DNA of 64,000 nucleotides from Diplonema papillatum. Its lineage: Eukaryota > Euglenozoa > Diplonemea > Diplonemida > Diplonemidae. This document shows, one piece after another, positions 27,916-39,300 of this stretch; positions within the stretch are counted from its first letter, which is position 1; the number at the start of each line of letters is the position of its first letter. The position numbers and the translations under genes are program-made. The stretch lies in the NCBI GenBank assembly GCA_030068145.1, contig JAPJBO010000831.1, positions 1 to 64,000 of the forward strand, read 5' to 3'. The notes under the pieces were generated by a model. That model worked only from the letters and a program-made list of their open reading frames with translations, was not told the DNA's origin and did no database searches.

Positions 27916-28117
27916 GGAATCCCTTTCTTTCCGTTTCTGGTCCTTCGAGCTTCTGGACCGCTTGTGGCATGGTTCGCAGTGGGAGAACTCAGGACTAAAA
28001 GGCGGGAAAAGGATAAAGCACCGTTATCGAGGAAAAGCGGCCGGCCGGCAATACAAGGAGAAGAGGGCCGCGTGGGCGGCACACGGGAAAGGGGGAAGGG
28101 GGAGTACAAACAGCGGA
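27916..28117. repeat. Split direct repeat unit, second copy
   Basis: Matches 27565-27766 with one difference by eye. It lies between the other repeat unit and the RT-RNase H frame. Confidence 0.9.
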
Positions 28118-28141
28118 ACTATGTGCGATGCATCCTAGTCG

Positions 28142-29847
28142 TTACACGAGAACCACTACCGAACCATCGACGGAGAAACCTCCGTCACGGCGTTGCACGC
28201 CCTCGTGGCAGACCCGGAACGAGTCGTGTCCGCAAGTTCCTTTTCGCGAATAAGGATCTGCAGGCATCCTGTCGGTCGGTAGCCAACCCACACGGAAACC
28301 CCCGGTGAAAGAAGAAAAAATATGTGCGTGCTCGGTGAGCAGCCGATTCGCGAGCCGCGTGGCGGAGTGTCCCTTGTTGAGTACGTGGAATACGGCTCTG
28401 TTGTCGGTTAGGACAAGAGGGGCGGACGCGCCCTGGTCTCGCACGACACAGAGAGCCCTGAGAGCGGCTCGTAACTCGAAGTGAAAAATGTCCTCAGTGG
28501 TCTGCCAAGTGCCCCAGATGGCCCCCGAGGAGACCGCCGTGTTGTAGCACACACCCCAACCTTTCTTGCTCGCATCGGCCCATACCACGCAATCAAAAAA
28601 CTCGGGGCGCTTTAGCCTCGGCGGGAACCAATCGGAGGAACGTAGCACGGCCAGAAAGCGCTCAATGTCAGCACGGAAACCAGATGGCAATCGCTGGCAC
28701 GACAACCAGGAAAGTTCACCCTTTCCAATCTTTGTCGCCCGATCCCGCACCCAAGTGAGGACCTCGACATATCTACTCAGCCACCGCCCGGTGGCATAGC
28801 ATACCCATACGACGCAACCGACGATGTACCAAGCATGCCTGACTGTAACAAGCGGGAGGGCAATGAGCCGGTCGATGTTGTCTGCGGCGGTTTTCCGCCA
28901 CAAGTCGGGTAGACGAAACACTCGCAGCTTCAGGTCCCACTCGATCCCAAGGTACTCAATGTGCTGGGTGGGACACAATACACTCTTTTGTGCGTTGATC
29001 TCCGCACGGGCTCGACATGCTCTACTCAGAAACAGGGCGACCCTGTCCTTGCAATCCTGGCGTGTGGTGCCTAGTACAATCACGTCATCGTAGCAAGCGG
29101 CACCGGCCTGCAGAAGATCTGGTCCCATGATGACTTCCGTCGTCTTCTGTGCAACAAAAGGCGCCCAAGACCAACCCATAGGCATCCTAACCCAACGATA
29201 CCAGCTGGAGCCGACGCGAAAAACAAAGAACGATGCGTTGTATTCGTCAAGCGGGAATTGATGGAAATACCCGCGAAAGTCGATTTTGGCGGCCCAACGG
29301 AATCCCGAAGACAAGATCAAGACCGAAAGGTCGTGGGGGCCAGGTAGCTTGAAACGCGGGGGCCGTGTCATGGTCTCGTTGACGGGTCTGCCGTCGACGA
29401 TGAGACGTCTCACCATCGGGTCCTTCTTCGGTACATCAAAAAGAGAGACTACAGCCCGAACAGGCTCGCTGCGCTTCTTCAAAACTGATACACCTTGCTC
29501 CACACACTGAGCTACATACTCGGGCGGAAGGCGCGTCACTGGGCCTGGGAGACGCGCAGGCGACACCACAGCCTGTCTGAAAGCGTTGCTGTCCCGCAGT
29601 ATATCCACAAAGGTCGGGTCAACCCCCGTCTCAACAGCCATCCGCACGACCTCGTCGCGAGAGATCACCCCAATCGGGAAATCATCCAGGCGAGCACCCG
29701 GCGGCCGGGGCCCACCCTGTTTGTTGAAAGACAACAAAAAAGGGAGCAGCTGAGTGTAGATAAAGTCCAAGAACTCATCTCGGCTGTAGAAGATTTGTCC
29801 GTCGCCGAATAAGACGCGCGCCAGGTCCGGTTCACGCGGAGCCGTCA
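28142..29847 (-). CDS. RT-RNase H region of the YR retroelement
   Basis: The open frame extends further upstream, but the recognisable protein starts near the end of the recombinase frame. Reverse transcriptase motifs run in order: RLIVDGRPVN, AAKIDFRGYFHQFPL, MPMGWSWAPF and the catalytic ACYDDVIVLG. RNase H follows with Asp in WADASKKGWG, Glu in FHFELRAAL, Asp in LTDNRAVF and Asp in PADPYSRKG. The set matches DIRS-type RT-RH. It copies the element RNA and removes the template. Confidence 0.88.
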
Positions 29848-31320
29848 CTGCAACGGGGCGAGCTGTTTCGGCTTCAGCTGGATGTCGCCCGGCGCGGTGC
29901 GCATCATGTATCTGCGCGTGGTACGGGGGTCGGCGTGGCGTAGAAGGTCGACCAGATCCGTCCTCGTCGCGCCGCTCCTCTCGAGCTCCTGCGTCGCCCC
30001 CCGACGGAAACTGTGCATGACAGTACCCGGCGGAAGAGCCGCCCGTATGCGCTGCATCGCAAGAACGTACCGCGCCTGCGTCGCTGCAAACAATGGACCT
30101 GCCCGGACGCCGCGCGCCCACGACACGACCCTTGCCGTCAGCTCGCCCGGGGGGAGGTACTCTGGGGCGTTGTACGACTTGGCCTGCTTCTCTTTCAAAA
30201 AGATTTGCAGGCCGACACGTTCTGGGCTGGCCCCCGGGTTTTCGACCTCCGCCACGTCGTCGGCCGTCACAACCCGCAGGTCCGGTACCCTTCCGCGCGT
30301 CAGCCACACTGCCGCCACCATCGCAGCCTCCTGGTGATGCCCCTTGGACTCCAGGCGTGCGACGACCTCTTTTGCTTCCACCGTCTTCAACGGGAGCGCC
30401 TGGTCCGGCCGAATCATCACCGATAACCGCTTCAGGGTCTGCGAGGCCTGCTGCACCCGCCGCGTCCGTACGCCGCGCACTCCGCGATCGGCCAGCGCCG
30501 TCATGAGCCGTGACAGGTAATTCCTTACCGTCGATGGCTGAGCGGGGCCCAAGCGACTCCACGCAAAGCGAACCAGCGACAAGTCGATGGGTGTTTCTGG
30601 GGTCTCTGCCCCCCGGAAGGCTTGAAACTGCGTGAGCAGCCTGTCGGCCTCCCCGGCGTTTCTCGGGCCCGAAGCGAAGAGGTGTGCCTCTTCTGGGGGG
30701 ATGCCCGCGGCGATCGCACGCCCCAGCTCGTGCCCGTTCCGAATCAGGAAAAACGAATGTTCGAGACTCGCCTGCCTCTTCACGTCGACGGTCCTGCTGA
30801 GAGCGAGCGCAGCCGTTGTACTCACTTGCGGTCGGCGCTCGGCTTCTTGTTGTAGCCATTGTTGCTGGTAGCGTTGCTGCTGCTGCCGCTTCTCCGACCC
30901 GTGCTGCCGTTGGAACCGCGCCTGCCCCAGCGAAAATTGGTCGACGCCGTCCGACGGCGTGCGCGGTCTCCGTCTCCCGCCCTTGAGCGCGGCCGAGGTC
31001 CCTTCGACGGCGTCGCGGCAGTCTCGGCTGCCTGCAACGCGCGCCTGACACGTTGCGGCAGCTCGTCCGGACCGTCTAGGGCTTCGGCGTAGGCGTCCGC
31101 CGCTTGGTACCCCAGGCGCTCCCTGACGCGCCAGTACTCTAGGTACTCGGCCGTCCGGGTCAGGACGGCGGAGTCGTCGCGGCCTTCCAAAACCATCCGA
31201 GTCAGCGCGACGAGCTGTTGATATGCCGTTGAGGCGGGGATCTGTTCGGGCGCTCGTCTCTCCAATTCCGTTATGAGAAGCTGGGGAAAACCCGGCTCCT
31301 CGTCCGCGTGGTCGGGCCAC
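29845..31320 (-). CDS. Tyrosine recombinase of the YR retroelement
   Basis: The frame overlaps the gag-like frame at its 5' end; the recognisable enzyme lies downstream of about 30850. Catalytic-type residues are the first Arg in WLTRGRVPDLR, the HxxR pair in MHSFRRGATQE, a His in LLRHADPRTT, and the Tyr nucleophile in RRYMM. Such enzymes join a circular DNA intermediate into the target, here probably within TG dinucleotides. A Gln-rich stretch precedes the enzyme. Confidence 0.85.
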   Translation of the reverse strand: MARPRGRGAGFSPASHNGIGETSARTDPRLNGISTARRADSDGFGRPRRLRRPDPDGRVPRVLARQGAPGVPSGGRLRRSPRRSGRAAATCQARVAGSRDCRDAVEGTSAALKGGRRRPRTPSDGVDQFSLGQARFQRQHGSEKRQQQQRYQQQWLQQEAERRPQVSTTAALALSRTVDVKRQASLEHSFFLIRNGHELGRAIAAGIPPEEAHLFASGPRNAGEADRLLTQFQAFRGAETPETPIDLSLVRFAWSRLGPAQPSTVRNYLSRLMTALADRGVRGVRTRRVQQASQTLKRLSVMIRPDQALPLKTVEAKEVVARLESKGHHQEAAMVAAVWLTRGRVPDLRVVTADDVAEVENPGASPERVGLQIFLKEKQAKSYNAPEYLPPGELTARVVSWARGVRAGPLFAATQARYVLAMQRIRAALPPGTVMHSFRRGATQELERSGATRTDLVDLLRHADPRTTRRYMMRTAPGDIQLKPKQLAPLQ

Positions 31321-32243
31321 GTTGCCCCGTCATGGACCACGGCTCTGATGTCGGCGGCGTCGAAAGTGGGGCGCTGGTCAGTTCGAGCTGTCGGTCGGGC
31401 CTCTTCAAGGGATACGCCAGGCTGGCGAAAGGTAGCCGACGCGTCCAGACGCACCTTCGGGGCAGCTGAATCGGCAACACGCCAGTGCCGCGCGATAGTG
31501 CGGTGGGGGATGGGGACGGAGTCCGGGTTTCCGGGGAAAGCGAGGCGGGCGCCAGCGTCGTTCACGACCACGACCATCGCGGTGACCGCACCGTCCGTCA
31601 GCATCAGGCCCTCCTTGAGCCCTTCGAGGCGCTCCGTCTGCGCAATCGCTTGGTCCTTGCCTGTGACCTGGCCCTTGACGACGGCCAATTCCTTCTTCAC
31701 CTCTTCGAAAGAAACGGAGAGGCGCTGCACGATCCCGACCATCGCCGCCATCTGCTGGGCCAACGCGTCCCCGCCACCCGCACTCGGCGGCGGAGCGCTG
31801 TCGCCATCCAGCGCCATGGCCGTCTCAGACTGCGACGAGGCTGCTTTCGCTGGTGCCGCCGGCGCGTCGTCCGATGCAAGCGCTCCCAAATTGGGAGGTG
31901 GGACGGCGCCAACACGATTCGCCTGTACGGCGGCGACCACCTCCTCGGGCTTCTTCTCCCACATCGTGTACAGTATTGCCACGGCCCGGACCGGCTCCAA
32001 GGCGGTTAGCGTGCTGTAAGGCACGCCGAGCAGGTCGACGAGCGTACCACACGCTTGCGAAATCGCAGCATCTGTCACGTTGCCAAAATGCTTCCCGCAG
32101 AAATCCGCTAGCACTTGAACGGAAAAATTCTTCCGCGACTCCGGCACGGCACCGGTGCAGCGTTCGAAAGGCGCCACTAAGCTTGATGGGAAGTTAAAGT
32201 CGTAGCGTTCACGACCGGGCAGAGGAGACTTTGCTGCAGACAT
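30822..32243 (-). CDS. Gag-like protein of the YR retroelement
   Basis: About 473 residues from an ATG at 32243, directly inside the 5' terminal repeat. It has a globular N-terminal half, a coiled segment with SFEEVKKELAVVKGQ, and a basic Arg/Asn/Ser-rich tail. No CCHC zinc knuckle is visible. Its position as first frame is the main reason for the gag-like label. The three frames of the element overlap in successive reading frames. Confidence 0.7.
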   Translation of the reverse strand: MSAAKSPLPGRERYDFNFPSSLVAPFERCTGAVPESRKNFSVQVLADFCGKHFGNVTDAAISQACGTLVDLLGVPYSTLTALEPVRAVAILYTMWEKKPEEVVAAVQANRVGAVPPPNLGALASDDAPAAPAKAASSQSETAMALDGDSAPPPSAGGGDALAQQMAAMVGIVQRLSVSFEEVKKELAVVKGQVTGKDQAIAQTERLEGLKEGLMLTDGAVTAMVVVVNDAGARLAFPGNPDSVPIPHRTIARHWRVADSAAPKVRLDASATFRQPGVSLEEARPTARTDQRPTFDAADIRAVVHDGATWPDHADEEPGFPQLLITELERRAPEQIPASTAYQQLVALTRMVLEGRDDSAVLTRTAEYLEYWRVRERLGYQAADAYAEALDGPDELPQRVRRALQAAETAATPSKGPRPRSRAGDGDRARRRTASTNFRWGRRGSNGSTGRRSGSSSNATSNNGYNKKPSADRK

Positions 32244-32247
32244 TTTG

Positions 32248-32432
32248 GGCACACGGGAAAGGGGGAAGGGGGAGTACAAACAGCGGAGAGGGAAACGGCC
32301 TGGATGTTTGCGTAATACTACCCCTGTCCAACCTCTTAGAGAGTGGAAATAGGAGGCATCGCGTACGTCAAATGGTGGAAACGGAAATGGGATTCCACTA
32401 GACGCGCCTTCGGCGCTCAAGCAAGCTTGCTA

Positions 32433-32437
<5 letters not shown>
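32248..32437. repeat. Split direct repeat, 5' terminal copy
   Basis: 190 bp matching 27727-27916, identical by eye. It ends at TAGTATG and passes straight into (TG)n. Confidence 0.9.

Positions 32438-32482
<45 letters not shown>
32436..32482. repeat. (TG)n microsatellite between the YR element and LINE-D
   Basis: About 47 bp. It is both the right flank of the YR retroelement and the 3' tail of the LINE fragment at 32483-32916, so the retroelement appears to have split one TG tract with the tract at 27221-27565. Confidence 0.9.
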
Positions 32483-33290
<808 letters not shown>

Positions 33291-33349
33291 GCGGACCCGT
33301 TTTAACGTGGTGCCTTCCTGTACGAGAGACGTCCACGCTTCTTCCGGTT

Positions 33350-36300
33350 TCACGTTACTGCAGATGCTCCCCCAGGCTGTGCGTGGGGGTCTGTGTTTTT
33401 CTGTGGGTGATGCCTTTGGCAGCAATGCACGATCTCCAGGCCGCCCGCTGTGCAATCACCGCAGCGTCCCAATCTGTGGGCAGGGCAGAAGAGCATTCGT
33501 GGTCGCAGGCCGTCCCCCTCACGGTGGTGCTGTTTGAACCGGCAACAGGTTTCCGCCGGCAAACGCTTCTTTGTACAGTCCTTGCAGCGTGGTTTCCGGT
33601 GTTGCACACATATTTCTCCAGGGCGGGATGTGTTCACCGCGTCTTCCGGTGCCTTCTTGGGTGGTGACCCTCTGCGAGGTCCAGCGCCTGTTACTCTCTC
33701 TACCATCTCCACTCTCTGTTTCCAGTTAGTCTTTCCTTGTTCCCATCCTGCAGGGTAGGCTTTCTCCGGCAGATAGGTTGCCGCCCACGTCAGGTGCTGC
33801 GGGTACAAGTTGGTCTCCGCCTGCGCTGTGCCCATCTTCTGCACATGTTCCCGTATGCCTAGGATCACCTCGTCCGTCTCATCCGAAAGTTGCGCCCGCC
33901 GCGACGCTCCCCTTACAACTGATCCTCCGACGGCAGTTAAGATCGTTGTTGTTGCTTCGTGGCCACTGAACCACTGTCGTCCAGTTACCTTCTTGAATGC
34001 TGAGCCTAACTCAATTAGGCTCATCGCTTTTCCGAGTGCGGAGGCACGGAAGGACTGCAGCTCCGCTTCCTGCTGCTCCCGCGTTGGTCGTTGGCCTTGC
34101 ACGAGGTCCATTGCCGCGTTGCTCAGAGCATCCGCATCGGTGTTTTGCTCGCGCTTCACGTGTTCTACCCGCAGGGAAAGCCGCTGTCGCAGGGCCACTA
34201 TTTTTGCCACCGCTCGCGTCAGCAATGGCTTCAAGTCTTCTGAACACGCCAATTGCCGCGTGGTTTGCCCGACTACCAGCGCCGAGTCTCCGCGAATTAC
34301 ACACTGCGCTCCTTCCGTTCCTTCAGCATCCTCCAGGAGCTGCAGCCCCGCGAGAAATCCCTCGTACTCGGCCACGTTGTTACTGCGCACGTTTGGCAGC
34401 GGGAGCACTATTTGTGCGTACTTGACGCCCTCCTTGTACAGTACCGCTCCTGCGCCCGCCACGGCAAAGGCAGTCCCGTTGGCCCTCGCTCCTCCGTCAA
34501 AGTAGATTGCAACATCGCAACTAGCTGCGGCGTCTTCTGGCAGAGTCTGTCGTGCTGTTGTGGCCTTCTTCGTGTGTTGTGGCACCGCCGTGTAGTATCT
34601 ACTTTTGAGCGTTGGGAGGCGGCGTCCGGTGCGCAACTCGAAGTCCACCGCCAACTCCACAAAGCTTACCCCGAGTTCGTGCCCCGGCGGCGCCCATTTC
34701 AATTCCCTCAGCCAATCCGTGAACGCCATCCACATCTCCGGGCCGTACTTCCACTGGGTGAGTACTGCCGAAGGCGCAACGTCCGGCACAGCCAGTTTGT
34801 GTGGTTCTGCTGGTTTCCATCGTCGCGGATACTCAAGCGTTCGGTGGTGCCGTGTAGACCTGTCCAGCATGTCATCTGCCCCTTGACGTGCAGACAGCAC
34901 CTCCACGAAGTAAAAGTGCAGTTTCTCAAGCAGCTGAAGCCTCTTTCCCTGTTCGGTGGGTAAGAGATTCGGGTCGTGGAAAGCGGGAGCCACCCCGCAC
35001 AACCGTAAGCATGGCGGCCACCTGTGTTGCACGGTTCTTAGCTCCCCGTACTTTGAGCGTATTGTCTCCCAGGCGGGGCATTCCCAAAACAGGTGTTCCA
35101 CCGTCTCCGGGACCTGTGTGTCACAGTAAGGGCACTCGCTTGCGTTTAGTCCTGTTCGTCCCGTGACCGGCGTGGCTCCTGCGATTACCGATCTCAGCAG
35201 ACCGGCCTGGTACGCGGTGAGTGGTGAGTTCCGCATTTCCAGAACGTGCCTCGTTGCTGCGAAATCGACTCCGCCCTGGACGCCTCCATAGTCATTTCCC
35301 CTCCTTGTCGCCAGTCGCGCCATTTCCCGCAAACGCAGGGCATGTCTCAAGTCATGTTGCAGGAGGCGCGAATTACCCAGGACCGCTGCATCATGCACGA
35401 CTCCTTCTCCTACCTCATTCACGTACGCGACGCTTGTCGGGGTCACCCACCTCCACTGGAGTACGTTGAGCGCTTCTTTCAGGAAAGCGAAGGGCCCATG
35501 TAGCCTTGCCAGTTCGTCGTTGTGGGCCCATGCTGTTTCCGCCAACGCTCGGGCGTAGTCCCACTTTTGGACCTGTTCGGCCCAGGTTGTGACTCTCCTG
35601 TAGGCCGGTACGACTCCCGGGTCCAGCCTGTGCCCGTGGTGTAGGATGTGTAGCACTGCTTCCTGAGCTCGTCGTGGCGGCCCCGTCCATACCGCCTCCG
35701 TAAATCCCCTTCTCAAGCGGTCGACTTCCCCTTTGCCAATCGCCGTTACGGCTGCACCGTAGAACCTCTTTGCCCCTGCTGTCATGCTTACGGCAAGGTC
35801 TCGCGCACTAGCCGGTAGCGGGAGGCAGGCCGCTCTCTTCAACACTGTCTCGGCCATCGCGTTTCGCTGCGCCACCCGCTTTGACGGTCGGAGCGGCTTG
35901 CTCGGTTCAACTTGCTTCGTCGTGAGCATTACTCCAAGTACGTCAAAGGTTGTTCGCCTTGCTATCGTCTCCGGCTGTACGTCCGCCTCTTCGTTCCCTT
36001 TGCTCTCGGCGTACACTATCTGCTCCGGAGCGTCCCGCGCAGTTGTGAACCACAGGGACTTCGACTGCGTACACACCTTCATTCCTGTCAGCCCCGCAAA
36101 TGTTCCTGACCTCTTGGCTGCCTCTTGCAGCTTCGCGAGGCTCTTCATCAACGCGTAAACGTCATCAACGTAAGACAACGGAATGGTCGCCTCGATGTCT
36201 GCTACGTGCCGCATCCAGACACTGATAAGAACGTTTATCAGTATCACGCTCAATGGACACCCCTGCATAATTCCATTAGTCGGTACGAAGCCTTCTCCGA

Positions 36301-39300
36301 CCACGGCTCCAATTCGGAAATGGCGCTGCATGCTGGAGTAGGCCGCTCGCAGAGTTCTCAGCACTGTTGGGTGGAACCCGAGCTCCTCCGCTAGCCGGAA
36401 GGCGATATCTATCGGCACCGAGTCGAAGCACTTCTTAAAGTCCAGCCCAAGACCGTAGAGGGGATCCCCCGTCACGTGCGCCTGCTCTATGAGACCTGCG
36501 AGGTGCCAGACTAGGTCGTCCGTCCCATGTTTCTTCCGGCACCCGTGCAGCCCGCTGGGCGCTACCTTATCCATCCATTCCAAGGCCTCTTGTGCACGGA
36601 TCGCCGCCCAGACTCTGTACAGTACCGGTGTGACAGATATTGGCCGCTGCGATAGCGGGTCTCCTGTGCTCTCGGGCTTCGGCAAGAGGTGCAGAATCGC
36701 GTGCATCAGTTGTTCTGGCCATTGCCCCTCGCTCTCGACTCGGTTCATCGCTTCAGCCATTAGTTGCAGGACTTCGGCGGGTAGTTGTCGCAGCTCGAAG
36801 ACACGCCACGCGTGCAGTCCGGGCGAAGAGGTCGTCTTCATTCGCTTGAGTGCTGCGCTAACGTCTGCCGCGCCGATGGTCTTGTGTTCCATTTGTTGGG
36901 GGGCCGGCAGGTACCGCGCGTAGTGCGTCTTAAAAGCCTCCCACTGCGGTTCCTGGATGTCGGTGTACCTCTGAAAGATACCACCCCATGCTTCGGGGCC
37001 CCTCAACATCTCGTCGATCTCTCCCGGACACGCCGTCAGAGATCCGTCTCGTCGCCGCAGGAACACCGATGGGCTTTCTCGACTTCCCGCAAGAAACCGG
37101 TATATGTCGCCTTTGTCACCGCTGTTCCACGCCTTCTGCATCTGGTCTTTCCACCGCCGCGTTCGCTGCTGCTTCAATGCGGAGACCGCTTCGCGCTGCG
37201 AACCTTCCAGCACCTCTACCATTTCCAATAACCGCTCCAGCTCGTCGCGTCCGCCTTCGTCGTGGCTTGTAGGACCATTCTGCGGCAGGTACCCCCTGGA
37301 TACCTTCTTTTGAAGTGCGCCTCTTGCATTTCTCTCGGCCAAAGTCATCGCCCCGGGCTGCTCTCTTTCTAGCCTTTGACTCGCCTCGGCTACCACTGTT
37401 CGCAGCATTCCTAGTACCTTGTCCCGCTGCCTGGTGGTCCTATCAACAGCACCCCGCGCCGAGACCGCCTGTCGTGCAGAGACATGTGCGTCCCGAACGG
37501 AATATCCTTCGGCCCTGCCTTTGCAGCCGTCTGCGTCTTTCTGAGAAAGGCCCTTCTTGTGGAGCTCGAGCAGGTACATCTCCGCCACTTCTGATGCATT
37601 GCGCAGAGCTGCTTCTGCCCCATCTACCGAACGTTTCCGGCGTAGTGCCGCCTCGAGTGCGTCCTGCTCCTCCTTCTTCGTCGACAGCGGCACCTTCTTC
37701 GGAAAGGGAGCCGGTATCCAATGCGTCCGCTTCGGGTGTGAGGCTGCCCGCATGTCTAGGGTCACGAAAAGTGGACAGTGAGTCGGTATGTCGTACTCGT
37801 GCGGGTTCGCTGTCCGGGTGTCGACGAGTGCTTGCGACGCGTTTGCGTTTAGGAAACACATATCGATCCTTGTGCCTGCCGCTCCTGCCCAGCAGGTGGG
37901 TGGTGCGTCTCGCGACGTTTGATGTGCCGCGGCTGCTGCCGCGTCTGTCCACCCGCTCCGGCAGGCAGCCATTAGGGACACGCTCTCCTCTACTGGTGTG
38001 TTGAAATCTCCCAAGATGGCTACTGGTACCTGCCCGAGCCCTGCCGCCATTTCAAATACGTCCGATATAAACTTTTCCCGTTCCCTGACAACCTCTGCTT
38101 CTCTCCCTACTTGCGCATAAATCGAGATTACGTGCAAAACGCAACGAGCATTGCCTGTCGCTACGACGGCGTGAGCCACCCGTGTGCTTTTCGCCAGTCT
38201 AGTCTCCAGTTCAGTCTTCGGGCGTGCGTTTGCGGCGACCACGCTGTTGTTTATCACCACTGCGGAGCCGCCTGGTGCCCTCTGTCCTCTTCCGTTTGCC
38301 CCAACCACTGTCGGGACGTCTTCTCCCCAGCAGCACTTCTTGCCGTACGCTCCGAGAAACATCTCACACGTCCTCTTCCCCTCTGGGCCCACTCGGGTTT
38401 CCTGACAGGCCACAATGTCCGCGGGCAGCGTCGCGACAGTTCGATACTTTGTGCTCATGGAGCCAAGATTAACTGTTGCTAACACAATTGCGTCCTTAGG
38501 TGCGTGCTCCACGTCGGTGGGGTGCAACACGGCAGCAGACGTTAGCTCTCGTACGCTTACTCGGGACGTCTCGGGGGGCAAGGAAGCCAGTAACCGATAC
38601 CCTGTGTGGGGAAGCATGAGCGCGTCATAGTGCTGCGGGCGGTAGGTTAGCACGATTACCCGCGACGGGTTCTCAGCTCTCCCCGCTCGCCTTAGATGCT
38701 GCAGGTCCCCCGTTGAGAGCACCCATATGCTCGCCTTTAGAACTACTGCGGCGGCCTGCAGCGTGATCTGGTCCCCGTATGTACCATCCTGTGCGACTGC
38801 AAAGAGGTATTCGGAGAATGGTTGGGTCTCGAATGCGGTTGGTGTTGAATTGCGAAGTTGCCACGTCACTTTCTGTCGCATGGAAGCCGCCGTGATGCTC
38901 AGCTTGCTCCCTCTTACCAGAGCTGCGAATTGGCAATTCCCGTCCTTCTCCACCGACACGCGCTTTGCGGCCAGCGCCTCGGCCACACTATCAATATATT
39001 TGTCGTCGCTCTCCGCTCGCGTTAGCTGATGACGTTGAGCGGCCTTGGACCCGGCCGACTGGGGTTTTGGATTGTCGCCGCGTCGGGCTGGCGTGGTTTG
39101 GTTGTCGGCTGGTGATGTTGGGAGTTGTCCAAGGCCAAGGGTGCCTTCCGGCGATGGGGCTTGTTGTGTCGCCCTTGTCGCACTTGGTTTGTTTGCCAGG
39201 TGTAGATCGGCGCCCCGGTCAGTGTGCACAGTCTTCGGTCGTCGGTTGTTTGGATCTGATGATGATACTGATGCTGATGATGATGATTTTGTTGCCGACG

